From Pelorhabdus rhamnosifermentans (lineage in GTDB: Bacteria > Bacillota > Negativicutes > UMGS1260), in the NCBI RefSeq assembly GCF_018835585.1, contig NZ_JAHGVE010000019.1, positions 27,810 to 91,809 on the forward strand: 64,000 nucleotides of DNA. The letters run 5' to 3'. This document shows positions 44,156-54,415 of this stretch, piece by piece. How positions within the stretch are numbered: position 1 is the first letter of the stretch; each line of letters begins with the position of its first letter. The position numbers and the translations under genes were made by a program. The notes below the pieces were generated by a model that worked only from the letters and a program-made list of their open reading frames with translations, made no database searches and had not been told where the DNA came from.

Positions 44156-46591
44156 GTGGATTTTGGTTTAGGGAAGATATTACCGGTACGCATTGAAGAA
44201 GAAATGAAAAGTTCCTATATTGATTATGCCATGAGTGTTATTGTCATGCGGGCCCTGCCTGATGTGCGGGACGGACTCAAACCGGTTCACAGGCGGATAC
44301 TTTTTGCCATGCATGAAGCAGGCATGACTCCGAACAAAGCTTATAAAAAATCAGCCCGTATTGTTGGTGAAGTTTTGGGTAAATACCATCCCCATGGTGA
44401 CACTTCTGTTTATGATGCCACAGTACGATTGGCGCAAGACTTTTCGACACGCTACTTGCTTGTTGACGGCCATGGTAACTTTGGTTCCGTTGACGGTGAC
44501 TCTGCTGCAGCAATGCGGTATACAGAAGTTCGTATGTCTAGAATTGCCGAAAAAATGCTAGAAGATATTGAGAAAAATACGGTCGACTTTGCGCCGAATT
44601 ATGATGAATCTTTGAAGGAACCAACTGTTTTGCCATCGAAAATCCCTAATTTATTAGTGAATGGTTCATCAGGGATTGCCGTGGGTATGGCGACGAATAT
44701 TCCACCTCATAATTTAGGTGAAGTTATTGACGGACTTGTATTAATGATCGATAATCCAGCAGTGGATATTGAAGAATTGATGCGGGCCATTCCTGGACCT
44801 GATTTTCCTACGGCAGGACTGATCTTAGGTCGTGAAGGGATTCGCTCGGCTTATACTACAGGTCGTGGTAGCGTCAAGATGCGCGCCAAGGCGCGGGTGG
44901 AGAAGATGGCCAATGGCAAGCAACGTATTTTGGTTACGGAGCTGCCTTATCAGGTTAACAAAGCCCGGCTAATTGAAAACATCGCGAACCTTGTTCGTGA
45001 TAAATCGATTGAAGGCATTACAGACTTGCGTGATGAAAGTGATCGCAGCGGTATGCGCGTTGTCATTGAGTTACGGCGCGATGTGAATTCCGATGTGATT
45101 TTAAACCAGCTTTACAAGCATACGCAAATGCAAGAGACGTTTGGTGTGAATATGCTGGCCCTTGTCAATGGACATCCACGCGTACTTAATTTACGGCAAG
45201 TGCTTGAGTATTATTTAGAACATCAAAAAGAGGTTATTACACGCAGGACACAGTTTGATTTGGCGAAAGCCAAGGCACGGGCTCACATCTTAGAAGGACT
45301 CAAGATTGCCTTGGACCATCTAGATGCGGTGATTAAGACTATTCGTGAGTCTCAGACGGTGGATATTGCTCGTAGCGCTTTGATGAATGGGTTCTCACTG
45401 AGCGAGAAACAAGCTCAGGCTATTCTGGAAATGCGCCTGCAGCGTTTAACGGGCTTGGAACGTGAAAAGATTGATCAAGAGTATCAGGATATTTTAGCAA
45501 CGATTGCTTATTTGGAAAGTGTTCTTGCTGATGATGCCAAGCTATTTCAGATTATTCGGGAAGAATTGCTGAGTGTAAAACAACGTTTTGGTGATGAGCG
45601 GCGTACGGTTATTACAAGTGATGTGTCCAAAATGGATCTGGCCGATCTTATTGCAGAAGAAGATATTGTTATCACGCTGACGCATTATGGATACATTAAG
45701 CGTTTGCCTGTTGATACCTATCGCAATCAGAAACGTGGCGGTCGTGGTGTTACAGGTATGAATACGAAAGAAGAAGATTTCGTAGAGCATATTTTTGTAT
45801 CCACAACGCATCATAATTTGCTGTTCTTTTCTTCGCGGGGACGGGTGTATCGGTTAAAGGGATATGAAATACCAGAAGCATCCAGACAGGCGAAGGGGAC
45901 AGCGATTGTCAACCTGTTGCCAACAGAGCCGAAAGAAAAAATTACGGCTGTTATCCCTGTTCGGGAATTTTCAGCTAATAAATTTTTGTTTATGGCAACA
46001 AAAAAGGGCATCGTGAAGAAAACGGAGCTTACTGATTTCGATACGGCGCGTAAAGGCGGTCTCATTGCCATTAATCTTGATGAAGATGACGACCTGATCG
46101 AGGTTAAGCTGACAAATGGCGAGCAGAATATTATTATGGGTACCAAACATGGACAGGCTATTCATTTTTCTGAAAAAGATGTTCGCATGATGGGCCGGGC
46201 GGCACGCGGTGTGAAAGGTGTAGCGCTCACGCATCAGGATGAAGTTATTGGTATGGATTCGGCTCATAAAAATGGTGAGGTTCTTACCGTGACTGCTGAA
46301 GGTTATGGCAAACGGACGCCTATTGAAGACTACCGTTTGCAGACGCGGGGCGGTAAAGGAATTATCAATATAAAAGCGACAGATAAAACGGGTGAAGTCG
46401 TTGGCATTAAAGTGGTTCGTCCTGGACAGGAATTAATGCTCATTACGATTGACGGTGTTGTTATCCGAACGGATATTGATGAGATTTCTTTAATTAGTCG
46501 GAACACGCAGGGTGTTAAGCTTATGAAAACAGCCGAACATGATAAGGTTGTTGCGTTAGCTGCTGTAGAAAAGAAAGTAGATAGTGAGTAA
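44156..46591 (+). CDS. gyrA: DNA gyrase subunit A
   Basis: Type II topoisomerase breakage-reunion subunit. Catalytic Tyr lies in [12 protein letters not shown]; quinolone region reads [16 protein letters not shown], so the position equivalent to E. coli Ser83 is Thr and Asp87 is kept. The GyrA box QKRGGRG in the C-terminal domain separates it from ParC. GTG 44156 follows AGAGGTGA by 4 nt; the longer in-frame ATG 44123 adds 11 unrelated residues. 811 residues. Not next to gyrB here. Confidence 0.92.
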   Translation: MDFGLGKILPVRIEEEMKSSYIDYAMSVIVMRALPDVRDGLKPVHRRILFAMHEAGMTPNKAYKKSARIVGEVLGKYHPHGDTSVYDATVRLAQDFSTRYLLVDGHGNFGSVDGDSAAAMRYTEVRMSRIAEKMLEDIEKNTVDFAPNYDESLKEPTVLPSKIPNLLVNGSSGIAVGMATNIPPHNLGEVIDGLVLMIDNPAVDIEELMRAIPGPDFPTAGLILGREGIRSAYTTGRGSVKMRAKARVEKMANGKQRILVTELPYQVNKARLIENIANLVRDKSIEGITDLRDESDRSGMRVVIELRRDVNSDVILNQLYKHTQMQETFGVNMLALVNGHPRVLNLRQVLEYYLEHQKEVITRRTQFDLAKAKARAHILEGLKIALDHLDAVIKTIRESQTVDIARSALMNGFSLSEKQAQAILEMRLQRLTGLEREKIDQEYQDILATIAYLESVLADDAKLFQIIREELLSVKQRFGDERRTVITSDVSKMDLADLIAEEDIVITLTHYGYIKRLPVDTYRNQKRGGRGVTGMNTKEEDFVEHIFVSTTHHNLLFFSSRGRVYRLKGYEIPEASRQAKGTAIVNLLPTEPKEKITAVIPVREFSANKFLFMATKKGIVKKTELTDFDTARKGGLIAINLDEDDDLIEVKLTNGEQNIIMGTKHGQAIHFSEKDVRMMGRAARGVKGVALTHQDEVIGMDSAHKNGEVLTVTAEGYGKRTPIEDYRLQTRGGKGIINIKATDKTGEVVGIKVVRPGQELMLITIDGVVIRTDIDEISLISRNTQGVKLMKTAEHDKVVALAAVEKKVDSE

Positions 46592-46612
46592 TTCGTACAT
46601 TTAAATATTATA

Positions 46613-46657
46613 AAAGCAGGTTTTTGTTGAGCTTTCAACAAAAACCTGCTTTTTTTC
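46613..46657. terminator. Bidirectional terminator between gyrA and fruA
   Basis: AAAGCAGGTTTTTGTTGA / TCAACAAAAACCTGCTTTTTTT with a 4-nt loop; serves the convergent gyrA and fructose operons. Confidence 0.88.
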
Positions 46658-46668
46658 TTGGCAATTCC

Positions 46669-48057
46669 TTATTTTTCACTCTTAGCAGTTATCTTGGTTA
46701 AATCCTGTTTTAATAAAGTTAATAAGACGGCTGTAACGACAGTACCGATAGCAATAGCTACGATATAAAGACCGACATTGCCGACGGCATTGGGGATGGG
46801 GAGAACAAAGATACCGCCATGAGGAGCACGTAAAGTACAGCCGAATATCATAGAGAGCGCCCCGGTTACAGCTGAACCAGCCATCAGCGAGGGAATGACG
46901 CGGAAAGGATCGGACGCAGCAAAGGGAATGGCTCCTTCTGTAATAAAAGAGATGCCGAGGACAGCAGCGGCTTTTCCTGCGTCTCTTTCATCAGGTGTAA
47001 ATTTATTTTTTGCTAAAAAGGTTGCTAGGGCAATTCCAAGGGGGGGAGTCATTCCTGCTGCCATAACAGCAGCCATAGGTTCAAAAATGTTGCTTGCCAA
47101 TAGCCCGACACTAAAGGTATATGCAGCTTTATTTACGGGACCGCCCATATCAAATGCCATCATTCCGCCGAGCAGTAAACCGAGTGCTACGGCATTCGTG
47201 GAAGACATGCCTTTTAAGGCTTCTGTCATGATATCCATAATCGCTTTCACGGGAGTTCCTACGATATAAATCATGAGTAGTCCTACTGCTGCGCTGGAAA
47301 AGAGTGGAATAATGAGAACGGGTTTTAAGCCTTCCAGTGTTTTTGGTAATTTGATATTATCTTTTAGCCATTTGGCAATATAACCGGCTAGAAATCCGGA
47401 AATAATACCACCTAAGAAGCTAGCGCCAATTTTAGTGGCGAGCATACCGCCAATTAAGCCAGGTGTCAGGCCGGGGCGATCGGCAATTGAAAAGGCGATA
47501 AATCCGGATAGAATGGGAACCATGAGGGCAAAGGCTGTACCACCGCCAATATCCATAAGAGCAGCAGCCAAGGTGCCTTGCTCTTTAAATGCTTCAATGC
47601 CAAATACGAAAGAGAGGGCAACAAGTAAACCACCTGCGACCACAAGGGGAAGCATATAAGATACACCTGTCATGAGATGTTTGTAAGGGCCTGTGCGTTC
47701 GGCGGATTTTTCCTGTTTCCTTTCACTTATCTGTGACAGGTAATCAGCAGGTTCTTTCATGGCAAGTGCCTTTTGAATGACTTCCTGGCCGTCTTTAATG
47801 GCTGCACCCACTGAGGTTTTCAAGCATTTTTTACCGGCAAAAGGCGTATCGTCAATACTTGTATCCGCTGCGATGATGACGGCATCTGCTTGCGCAATAT
47901 CTTCGGCTGTGAGGGCATTTTCCACTCCCACAGAGCCTCTTGTTTCAACCTTCATGGCATGACCGAGTTCCTTTGCAGCTTTGGCTAGCGCTTCCGCTGC
48001 CATGTAGGTATGGGCAATTCCTGTTGGGCAAGAGGTGATTGCTACGAGTTTACTCAT
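46669..48057 (-). CDS. fruA: PTS fructose-specific IIBC component
   Basis: Membrane fructose permease. IIB domain (about 1-100) with phospho-Cys in [18 protein letters not shown], linker, then IIC (about 125-455) with about eight to nine helices and [11 protein letters not shown] and EGAIPFAA motifs. 462 residues, lacking the fused IIA that many Firmicute FruA proteins have; IIA is the separate gene at 48114. Last gene of the operon. Confidence 0.9.
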   Translation of the reverse strand: MSKLVAITSCPTGIAHTYMAAEALAKAAKELGHAMKVETRGSVGVENALTAEDIAQADAVIIAADTSIDDTPFAGKKCLKTSVGAAIKDGQEVIQKALAMKEPADYLSQISERKQEKSAERTGPYKHLMTGVSYMLPLVVAGGLLVALSFVFGIEAFKEQGTLAAALMDIGGGTAFALMVPILSGFIAFSIADRPGLTPGLIGGMLATKIGASFLGGIISGFLAGYIAKWLKDNIKLPKTLEGLKPVLIIPLFSSAAVGLLMIYIVGTPVKAIMDIMTEALKGMSSTNAVALGLLLGGMMAFDMGGPVNKAAYTFSVGLLASNIFEPMAAVMAAGMTPPLGIALATFLAKNKFTPDERDAGKAAAVLGISFITEGAIPFAASDPFRVIPSLMAGSAVTGALSMIFGCTLRAPHGGIFVLPIPNAVGNVGLYIVAIAIGTVVTAVLLTLLKQDLTKITAKSEK

Positions 48058-48113
48058 TTTGTTATTCCTCCTTTTATTTTGAGATATAAGGGGTCTTTTT
48101 TTTATGAAGAATT

Positions 48114-48566
48114 TTATTCCCTCGCTTGCAGGGCTGCTTGTATTTCTTCAGCACCATTGGCATTGCGCAGAGCTGCCAGGAAATCTTCATGCATGAGCAT
48201 GCGGGCTAATCGTGACAGGGCCTGAAGATGAACATCTTCGCCATTTAACGGGGCGGCAATCAAAAAGAATAAATCGGCCTTTGTGCCATCTAAGGACTGA
48301 ACGTCAAGTGCTTGGGTTACACGTGCAAAAGCCAATGCTGGTTTTAATACAGCGGCAGATTTGGCATGCGGAATGGCTACGCCAAATCCAACACCCGTTG
48401 TGCCGAGGGTTTCTCGTTTTGCCACATCACTCAAATAACCGGCTCGATCAAGAACGGCACCTGTTTTCTCAAAAGCTTGGGCTAAAACATCCCACACTTC
48501 TTCTTTTGTAGAAACGGTAATATCAAGCAAAATTCTGTCGGCTGTCAATAATTCCGTAATTTTCAT
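48114..48566 (-). CDS. PTS fructose IIA component
   Basis: Fructose/mannitol-type IIA phosphocarrier, 150 residues. Phospho-His lies in [15 protein letters not shown]. No HPr-like domain is attached. ATGA overlap with fruK upstream implies coupled translation. Hands phosphate to FruA. Confidence 0.88.
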   Translation of the reverse strand: MKITELLTADRILLDITVSTKEEVWDVLAQAFEKTGAVLDRAGYLSDVAKRETLGTTGVGFGVAIPHAKSAAVLKPALAFARVTQALDVQSLDGTKADLFFLIAAPLNGEDVHLQALSRLARMLMHEDFLAALRNANGAEEIQAALQARE

Positions 48567-49525
48567 GCTCTTTCCTCCCAGTTTTCAATCTGCACTAAGG
48601 GCAGAAGTTTTTCGATTTCTTGAAGCGATCCTGGTTGTGTTCCGGGCTTGGCAACGGTGGCAGCAGCTGCTGCCGTTGCCAGACGGGCTTTATCAGCTAA
48701 AGATAATTCTCTTGTATCTGCTACTGCTAACCCCGCGACCATGGCATCACCAGCTCCTACGGTTGAACCAATCTTGATCGCGGGGGCTTTGACCCTTAAT
48801 CTTTCATCTCCTGCGGCAATTAACGCTCCTTGCTCCCCCAGGGATACGACAACAAGTTGAATACCTGATAAAAGCAATTGATTAATGGCTTGACTGAGTT
48901 CACGAGAATTCGTGAGGGAGCGGCCCATTATTTCGCTTAGTTCTGTAATATTTGGTTTTACGGCGTAAGGTGCAGCTTCTAAGGCGGTAGTCAGGGCCGG
49001 TCCGCTTGTGTCCAAAAAGACTTTACAGTGTTGCTCTTTTAGCAGAGTAATGAGCTGATAATAGCTGTCAGGGGGGGCATCAGGGGGGAGGCTTCCTGAT
49101 AATATAAAAGAATCAGCTGTTTGAGCGAGTTTGCTAATTGTTTGTTTTAAGCGCAGCCAGTCATCAGCGGAAAAGGTTAGTCCAGGAAAATTTACTTCCG
49201 TAACAAGACCAGTTGTTTGATCAACTAATTTTGTATTTACCCGTGTACAGCCGGGGATTAAAACGAAATGGTTTTCAATATCCATTTTAGTAAAGGAGGA
49301 ATTGAATTTGTCGGCATTGTCTTGACCTAAGAAGCCGGTTACGATGGCGGCTTCGCCGAGCGTCTTGATGACATGAGCTACATTGATGCCTTTACCAGCA
49401 GGATCTAGCCGTTCTTGAATGACGCGATTAACTTTGCCTAGGTCAAAGCTTGAAAACTGAAGGGTGCGATCAAGAGCGGGATTGAGGGTTACTGTAATAA
49501 TTTTATTTTTCCTTGTTTGAACCAT
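48563..49525 (-). CDS. fruK: 1-phosphofructokinase
   Basis: PfkB-family kinase turning fructose-1-phosphate into fructose-1,6-bisphosphate. TVTLNPALDRTL at the N-terminus and the catalytic Asp in STVGAGDAMVAGLA are clear. 320 residues. Its start overlaps the end of fruR by 23 nt, with GGAGC before the ATG. Confidence 0.92.
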   Translation of the reverse strand: MVQTRKNKIITVTLNPALDRTLQFSSFDLGKVNRVIQERLDPAGKGINVAHVIKTLGEAAIVTGFLGQDNADKFNSSFTKMDIENHFVLIPGCTRVNTKLVDQTTGLVTEVNFPGLTFSADDWLRLKQTISKLAQTADSFILSGSLPPDAPPDSYYQLITLLKEQHCKVFLDTSGPALTTALEAAPYAVKPNITELSEIMGRSLTNSRELSQAINQLLLSGIQLVVVSLGEQGALIAAGDERLRVKAPAIKIGSTVGAGDAMVAGLAVADTRELSLADKARLATAAAAATVAKPGTQPGSLQEIEKLLPLVQIENWEERA

Positions 49526-50306
49526 GGTTTGCTCCTTTCTGTAGAGGGATGGTTTCGGCTTGTTTTATTTTTACAATTGTTTTATATTGTTTGACGGTTT
49601 TTGTTTCTAAACCACAATCTGTTAATAACAGACTGATTTCTGAAAGGTCGCAAATGTGACAGAGACTTTTTTGTCCAAATTTCGTATGGTCAACAACTAA
49701 GATAACTTCTTGGCCTGAAAGCAGCATGTGGCGCTTTGTTTCGGCTTCCATCATATTGGGTGTTGTTACTCCTTGTTCAAGATCGATATTGTTTGCTGCC
49801 AAAAAAACTTTGTCAAAATGCAAATTTTTCAATGTTTGATTTGTCAGGTAACCAACAAGGGAACGCGTGGGTTTTCGAAGTGAGCCACCAAGCAGTATAA
49901 CTTCGGTAATAGTATCATCAACAAATATCTGAGCAATATCCATACTATTTGTTGCGATAGTTACTTTTTTTCCTCTTAGCTGTCGGGCAATTTCCAATGT
50001 TGTTGTACCCGAGTCAAGCAGGATTGTTTCCCCTTGTTCAATGAGTGAGACCGCGGCTGTGGCGATTTGTTGTTTTTCAGCTAAGCAACACGTCGCTTTT
50101 TCCTGAAAACTTGGCTCATATTCACTATGGCCTAAAATAGCCCCACCGTGGGTTCGGTGCAGGCATCCGGCATCCTCCAGTTCTTGGAGATCACGTCGAA
50201 TCGTTGATTCAGAAACGCCAAAGCGTTCCGTCAGTATGCCTACTTTTACAGGTTGGCCTGCTTTTATTAATTCTAAAATGCTTGCTTGGCGTTCTTCTGC
50301 AAACAT
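49503..50306 (-). CDS. fruR: DeoR-family fructose operon repressor
   Basis: DeoR HTH (about 5-57; GVSESTIRRDLQELEDAGCLHRTHGGA) followed by a DeoR C-terminal sugar-phosphate sensor domain (DSGTTTLEIARQL). 267 residues, GCAGGAGGG before the ATG. First gene of the fruRK-IIA-IIBC operon, so autoregulated; a promoter with four TGAT repeats lies just upstream. Fructose-1-phosphate is the expected inducer. Confidence 0.9.
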   Translation of the reverse strand: MFAEERQASILELIKAGQPVKVGILTERFGVSESTIRRDLQELEDAGCLHRTHGGAILGHSEYEPSFQEKATCCLAEKQQIATAAVSLIEQGETILLDSGTTTLEIARQLRGKKVTIATNSMDIAQIFVDDTITEVILLGGSLRKPTRSLVGYLTNQTLKNLHFDKVFLAANNIDLEQGVTTPNMMEAETKRHMLLSGQEVILVVDHTKFGQKSLCHICDLSEISLLLTDCGLETKTVKQYKTIVKIKQAETIPLQKGANHGSNKEK

Positions 50307-50342
50307 GGGAACCCTCCTGCTGATTGTTTTTGAACGGATAAA

Positions 50343-50376
50343 TGATCGAATGTGATTGAATATGATAGTTTATGAT
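50343..50376 (-). promoter_or_regulatory. Four 10-bp-phased TGAT repeats, candidate FruR operator
   Basis: Plus-strand TGAT tetramers start at 50343, 50353, 50363 and 50373, one per helical turn, directly downstream of the fruR -10 element. Confidence 0.7.
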
Positions 50377-50377
50377 T

Positions 50378-50407
50378 ATTATAATAGTATTCCAAATAAA
50401 CTGTCAA
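50378..50407 (-). promoter_or_regulatory. SigA promoter of the fructose operon
   Basis: Minus-strand TTGACA (50407-50402), 18-nt spacer, TATAAT (50383-50378): both hexamers match consensus exactly. Confidence 0.8.
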
Positions 50408-50548
50408 CATTTTTATTTAATAAAAAAACCGGAAGCGTCTAGTGGACACTTGCCTATTTTGGTGATTAGTATATTTTTGTCATAATTGTTTCGTCAAATC
50501 TTAAACTTTTAAACCGAACTTTAGACATTATATAATAAACATAAAGGG

Positions 50549-52666
50549 GTGATAGGCATTACACTTAATGAATTGTGCACGCAATTATTTATCTTCATTG
50601 CTAGTACGAACGAATTTATCAAAATTACGGCTTTAGCAGAACAATTTCGGACTACATCGCGGGTTATTCGCTACAATTTAGATAAGATCGATGAATTTTT
50701 GAGCTTTAATCATTTTCCAAAGCTTATTCGTAAACAGCATGTCGGTGTTCACTATGATGGAACGAAGGAAATCATTGATAGGGCTATGAAAAAACTTCAG
50801 CAACCCGAAATCTATCATTATCGCCTAGGTCCGGAAGAACGGGTAGATGTTTTGTTAGCTGTGTTACTTCAGCAGCAAGACTATATCACTATTGATTTTC
50901 TTGCGGATAAGTTGTTTGTGAGTCGCGGAACTGTTATTAAAGATTTAGGCCGCGTTCGCGCTTTCCTTATAGAAAATAAATTGTTTTTGCAATCTTCTAC
51001 AAATCATGGCATTAAAGTAGTGGGTGAAGAGAAATATTTGCGCAGAGTTTCTATTGCCTTATTCATGAAAACCCTCGCGGTGAATGGCTCACTGCAAAAC
51101 AATTCGTCAGATTCGTCGCAAGTGCACGCTGTTGTAAAATCAGAAATTATTCGTTTATTTCAAGATATTGACATACCCTTTATTGAGAAGTGTATTATCG
51201 ACGGTGAAAAACAGTTAGAAACGACTTTTTCCGATGAAGCGTTCCAGGGTCTTGTGATTCATATTGCCATTGCGATTAAGCGCATCAGACTGGGCCGGGA
51301 TATTATTATGTCGAATAAAGATTTAACGAGTTATGAGATTACCAAGGAATTTGCAACGGCTTCTTTTATTGCACGGCAGTTAGAAGAGCATTTTCATATT
51401 GAAGTGCCCTATGGGGAAATCGGTTATATTACCGTTCATCTGTTAGGAAGTAATGTCTATGCAGTTCATCATGAAAATAGTGAAAATTGGGCCATCCTTC
51501 AAGTACTGACGGGCAAGATATTGCGTGCTGTCAGTGAAAGGTTGCATGAGGATTGCTTGATACAGGATAAATCTTTATTTAATGGATTAATCGATCATTT
51601 AAGGCCGGCAATTTATCGGCTTAAAAATGATTTAAAAGTAAAAAATCCGATATTAAATGAGATAATGAATAATTATCATGCCTTATTTGAGATTGTGAAA
51701 GATAGCATGGTACCTGTCGAAAGTTATGTGGGGAAAGGTTTTAATGACGAGGAAATTGGCTATTTTACTCTGCATTTTGGTGCGGCGTTGCTTAGATTGA
51801 ACGAGCAAAGTATGAGCGAGAAAAAAGTCCTCGTTGTTTGTAGTACTGGGCTTGGCACGGCACAATTACTTGCTTCTAGACTGCAACAAAAATTTAATGT
51901 CGAAATTGTCGATATTATTGCCTATCATCAAGTGCAGTCTGTTTTGCAGAATCATGACGTAGATTTGATTGTGACGACATTGTCCATGCCGTTTGAGTCC
52001 TTGCCTTTTGTTCAGGTGAGTCCGCTTCTTGGCGAAGCGGATATGGAAAAGTTGAAAAAGTACTTAACGCAGTACAACTTTCAACCCAAAGATATTTTTT
52101 CACAAGTTGTGCACCTTATTGAGCAAAATTGCCAAATAAATCATTATGATGAACTTGTCCAAGGTTTGACTAAAATTTTTAGAATGGAAAAGTTCAATAT
52201 ACAGAAGGAGGTTGTTCCGCCCTTGCTTAAGGATTTATTAATTGAAAGCACGATTCGTTTAAATGTCGAGGTAAAAGATTGGGAAGAGGCTATTCGTATA
52301 GGGGGAGAACTGCTTGAAGGTGGCGGATTTGTTGAGCATCGTTATATTGACGCCATGATCCGTACAGTAAAAGAAATGGGGCCCTATATTGTTATTGTGA
52401 AGGGGATCGCCATGCCTCATGCGCGACCTGAAGATGGGGCTAAAAAGATTGGTATGGCCCTTTTGACGTTAAAAAAACCGGTGGAATTTGGTAACAAAGA
52501 AAATGATCCAGTGAATGTCGTGATATTTTTATGTGCTATTGATAATGTGACTCACTTAAAGGCCCTTGCTGAACTGATGCAGTTATTGGATGATGAGGCG
52601 TTTAAGCAGCTTGCAGATCGAGCTGTAAATAAACAGGAAATTCTAAGGTATATCCAAAAAATGTAA
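50549..52666 (+). CDS. PRD-type PTS-regulated transcription regulator with IIB and IIA domains
   Basis: BglG/MtlR-like activator: two HTH domains (about 5-140), two PRDs (about 185-410), a IIB-like domain with Cys in VLVVCSTGLGTAQLL (about 425-510) and a C-terminal IIA domain with the His in VKGIAMPHARPEDGA (about 565-700), the latter like UlaC. Up to 705 residues. Start uncertain: GTG 50549 overlaps the ribosome site AAAGGGGTGAT, while an ATT at 50558 is spaced 8 nt from GGGG. It precedes IIB, UlaA-like IIC and transaldolase genes, which it presumably controls. Confidence 0.85.
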   Translation: MIGITLNELCTQLFIFIASTNEFIKITALAEQFRTTSRVIRYNLDKIDEFLSFNHFPKLIRKQHVGVHYDGTKEIIDRAMKKLQQPEIYHYRLGPEERVDVLLAVLLQQQDYITIDFLADKLFVSRGTVIKDLGRVRAFLIENKLFLQSSTNHGIKVVGEEKYLRRVSIALFMKTLAVNGSLQNNSSDSSQVHAVVKSEIIRLFQDIDIPFIEKCIIDGEKQLETTFSDEAFQGLVIHIAIAIKRIRLGRDIIMSNKDLTSYEITKEFATASFIARQLEEHFHIEVPYGEIGYITVHLLGSNVYAVHHENSENWAILQVLTGKILRAVSERLHEDCLIQDKSLFNGLIDHLRPAIYRLKNDLKVKNPILNEIMNNYHALFEIVKDSMVPVESYVGKGFNDEEIGYFTLHFGAALLRLNEQSMSEKKVLVVCSTGLGTAQLLASRLQQKFNVEIVDIIAYHQVQSVLQNHDVDLIVTTLSMPFESLPFVQVSPLLGEADMEKLKKYLTQYNFQPKDIFSQVVHLIEQNCQINHYDELVQGLTKIFRMEKFNIQKEVVPPLLKDLLIESTIRLNVEVKDWEEAIRIGGELLEGGGFVEHRYIDAMIRTVKEMGPYIVIVKGIAMPHARPEDGAKKIGMALLTLKKPVEFGNKENDPVNVVIFLCAIDNVTHLKALAELMQLLDDEAFKQLADRAVNKQEILRYIQKM

Positions 52667-52677
52667 TGGGGGTAGTT

Positions 52678-52965
52678 ATGTTGCATATTGTTACAGTATG
52701 TGGAAATGGGATTGGCAGTAGTATCATGCTTAAAATGAAAATCGAGGAACTTTGTGAAGAAAATGGCATTCGGGCCAATGTTGAGTCGACAGATTTTAAC
52801 TCAGCCCAAGGAATGAAGTGTGATCTGATTGTTACGGTAAAAGAACTGGCTGCTCAATTTGAAGGGCGCAATGTTGCTGTTGTGAGAAGTTATATTAATA
52901 AGAAAAAAATTGCCGAGGATGTACTGGAGCTTATTCAGCAAAAGTATCAAGAAGAAAGCAAATAA
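52678..52965 (+). CDS. PTS lactose/ascorbate-type IIB component
   Basis: Small cytoplasmic IIB of 95 residues with phospho-Cys in TVCGNGIGSSIMLKM, like UlaB/GatB. ATG 52678 is preferred over the ATG overlapping the previous stop (52666), because GGGGG sits 5 nt before it. Followed 19 bp later by the IIC gene. Confidence 0.85.
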   Translation: MLHIVTVCGNGIGSSIMLKMKIEELCEENGIRANVESTDFNSAQGMKCDLIVTVKELAAQFEGRNVAVVRSYINKKKIAEDVLELIQQKYQEESK

Positions 52966-52984
52966 TAAAAGGGGGTATGAAGCT

Positions 52985-54358
52985 ATGTCCATCTTTACCG
53001 TTATTCTGGAATTTTTAAGAGATGTATTAAAGCAACCTGCACTACTTATGGGAATTATGGCTTTTGTCGGTTTAATCGCTCTTAAAAGACCAGCTTATAA
53101 GGTTATGACCGGTACATTAAAACCAATCCTGGGTTATTTGATGTTAGGTGCGGGTGCCGATTTTATCGTTGCTAATCTTGATCCCTTGGGAAAGATGATT
53201 CAAAAGGGGTTTCATATTACCGGTGTCGTTCCTAATAATGAAGCCATTGTATCGGTAGCACAAAAGGTACTCGGTGTTGAGACGATGTCGATTTTGTTGG
53301 CCGGACTGGTGATTAATCTCCTGATTGCCCGCTTTACGAAGTATAAATATGTTTTTTTAACGGGCCATCACAGCTTTTTTATGGCTTGTTTACTTTCGGC
53401 TGTATTAGGTGCTTCAGGCATGAAAGGTGTAGAAATGATTTTGATTGGCGGCTTTATACTCGGGGCTTGGAGTGCGATTTCACCTGCTATTGGACAGAAA
53501 TATACCTTGAAAGTTACGGATGGCGATGATATTGCTCTCGGACATTTTGGTAGTTTGGGTTATTATTTAGCCGCGTGGGTCGGGCATTTTGCTGGGAAAC
53601 CGGAAGAAAGCACGGAAAAAATCGAAATTCCTGAGAAATGGGGTTTCTTACGTGATACCACGATTTCTACGGCTTTAACAATGATGATCTTTTATTTAAT
53701 TGCGGCGTTTGCTGCGGGGCCTGCTTTTGTCGCTACCCTTTCAGGGGAAATGTCGCCTTTCTTGTTTGCCGTTATGGCGGCTCTTAAATTTGCCGTAGGT
53801 GTTACGGTTGTCTATGCTGGCGTTCGCATGATTTTAGGGGATTTGATTCCGGCATTTCAAGGCATTGCAACGAAAATCATACCAAATGCAGTTCCGGCTG
53901 TGGATTGCGCCGTCTTCTTTACCTATGCGCCGACAGCTGTTGTTGTTGGATTTATTAGCTCCTTTATTGGCGGCGTTATTGGTATGTTGATTTTAGGGGC
54001 CACAGGAGGTATCTTGATTATTCCTGGTCTTGTTCCTCACTTTTTCTGTGGTGCTACAGCCGGTATCTTTGGTAATGCTACAGGGGGAAAACGCGGTGCA
54101 GCTTTAGGGGCTTTTGTGAATGGTCTGGCCATTACTTTTCTGCCAGCCTGGTTATTGCCTGTACTGGGGCAATTGGGATTCCAAAATACTACCTTTGGTG
54201 ATGCAGATTTTGGGGTACTGGGTATTTTACTCGGTCAAATTTCGAATGCCATTGGTATAGCAGGGATTTATGCTATTGTGGCTATTTTACTTGTCATATT
54301 GTTTGTTCCAAACTTTATTAAAACGAAATCAAATGCCTTAAATCATATTCAAGGTTAA
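52985..54358 (+). CDS. PTS ascorbate-family IIC component (UlaA/SgaT-like)
   Basis: Membrane permease of the ascorbate-galactitol superfamily, 457 residues, about 11 helices. LKPILGYLMLGAGADFIVANL, TGHHSFFMACLLSAVLG and VPHFFCGATAGIFGNATGG are family-like. ATG 52985 with AAAGGGGG upstream; a longer in-frame start at 52910 overlaps IIB. Substrate unproven: the usual UlaD, UlaE and UlaF enzymes are missing and a transaldolase follows. Confidence 0.85.
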   Translation: MSIFTVILEFLRDVLKQPALLMGIMAFVGLIALKRPAYKVMTGTLKPILGYLMLGAGADFIVANLDPLGKMIQKGFHITGVVPNNEAIVSVAQKVLGVETMSILLAGLVINLLIARFTKYKYVFLTGHHSFFMACLLSAVLGASGMKGVEMILIGGFILGAWSAISPAIGQKYTLKVTDGDDIALGHFGSLGYYLAAWVGHFAGKPEESTEKIEIPEKWGFLRDTTISTALTMMIFYLIAAFAAGPAFVATLSGEMSPFLFAVMAALKFAVGVTVVYAGVRMILGDLIPAFQGIATKIIPNAVPAVDCAVFFTYAPTAVVVGFISSFIGGVIGMLILGATGGILIIPGLVPHFFCGATAGIFGNATGGKRGAALGAFVNGLAITFLPAWLLPVLGQLGFQNTTFGDADFGVLGILLGQISNAIGIAGIYAIVAILLVILFVPNFIKTKSNALNHIQG

Positions 54359-54415
54359 GGTGCTTTACCAGAACAAGCAAAAAATGCAGCATAAATATTT
54401 TAGGGGGACGGACCA

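Noticed and set aside
44156..46591. Topoisomerase IV subunit A (parC) for this gene
   Set aside because: The GyrA box QKRGGRG and overall length fit GyrA, and no parE lies beside it.
46895..47269. 124-codon plus-strand frame opposite fruA
   Set aside because: It mirrors the conserved IIC coding sequence on the other strand, has no ribosome site or family features.
50343..50376. CRISPR or tandem-repeat array
   Set aside because: Only a 4-bp word is repeated at 10-bp phase next to a promoter; this is operator-like, not an array.
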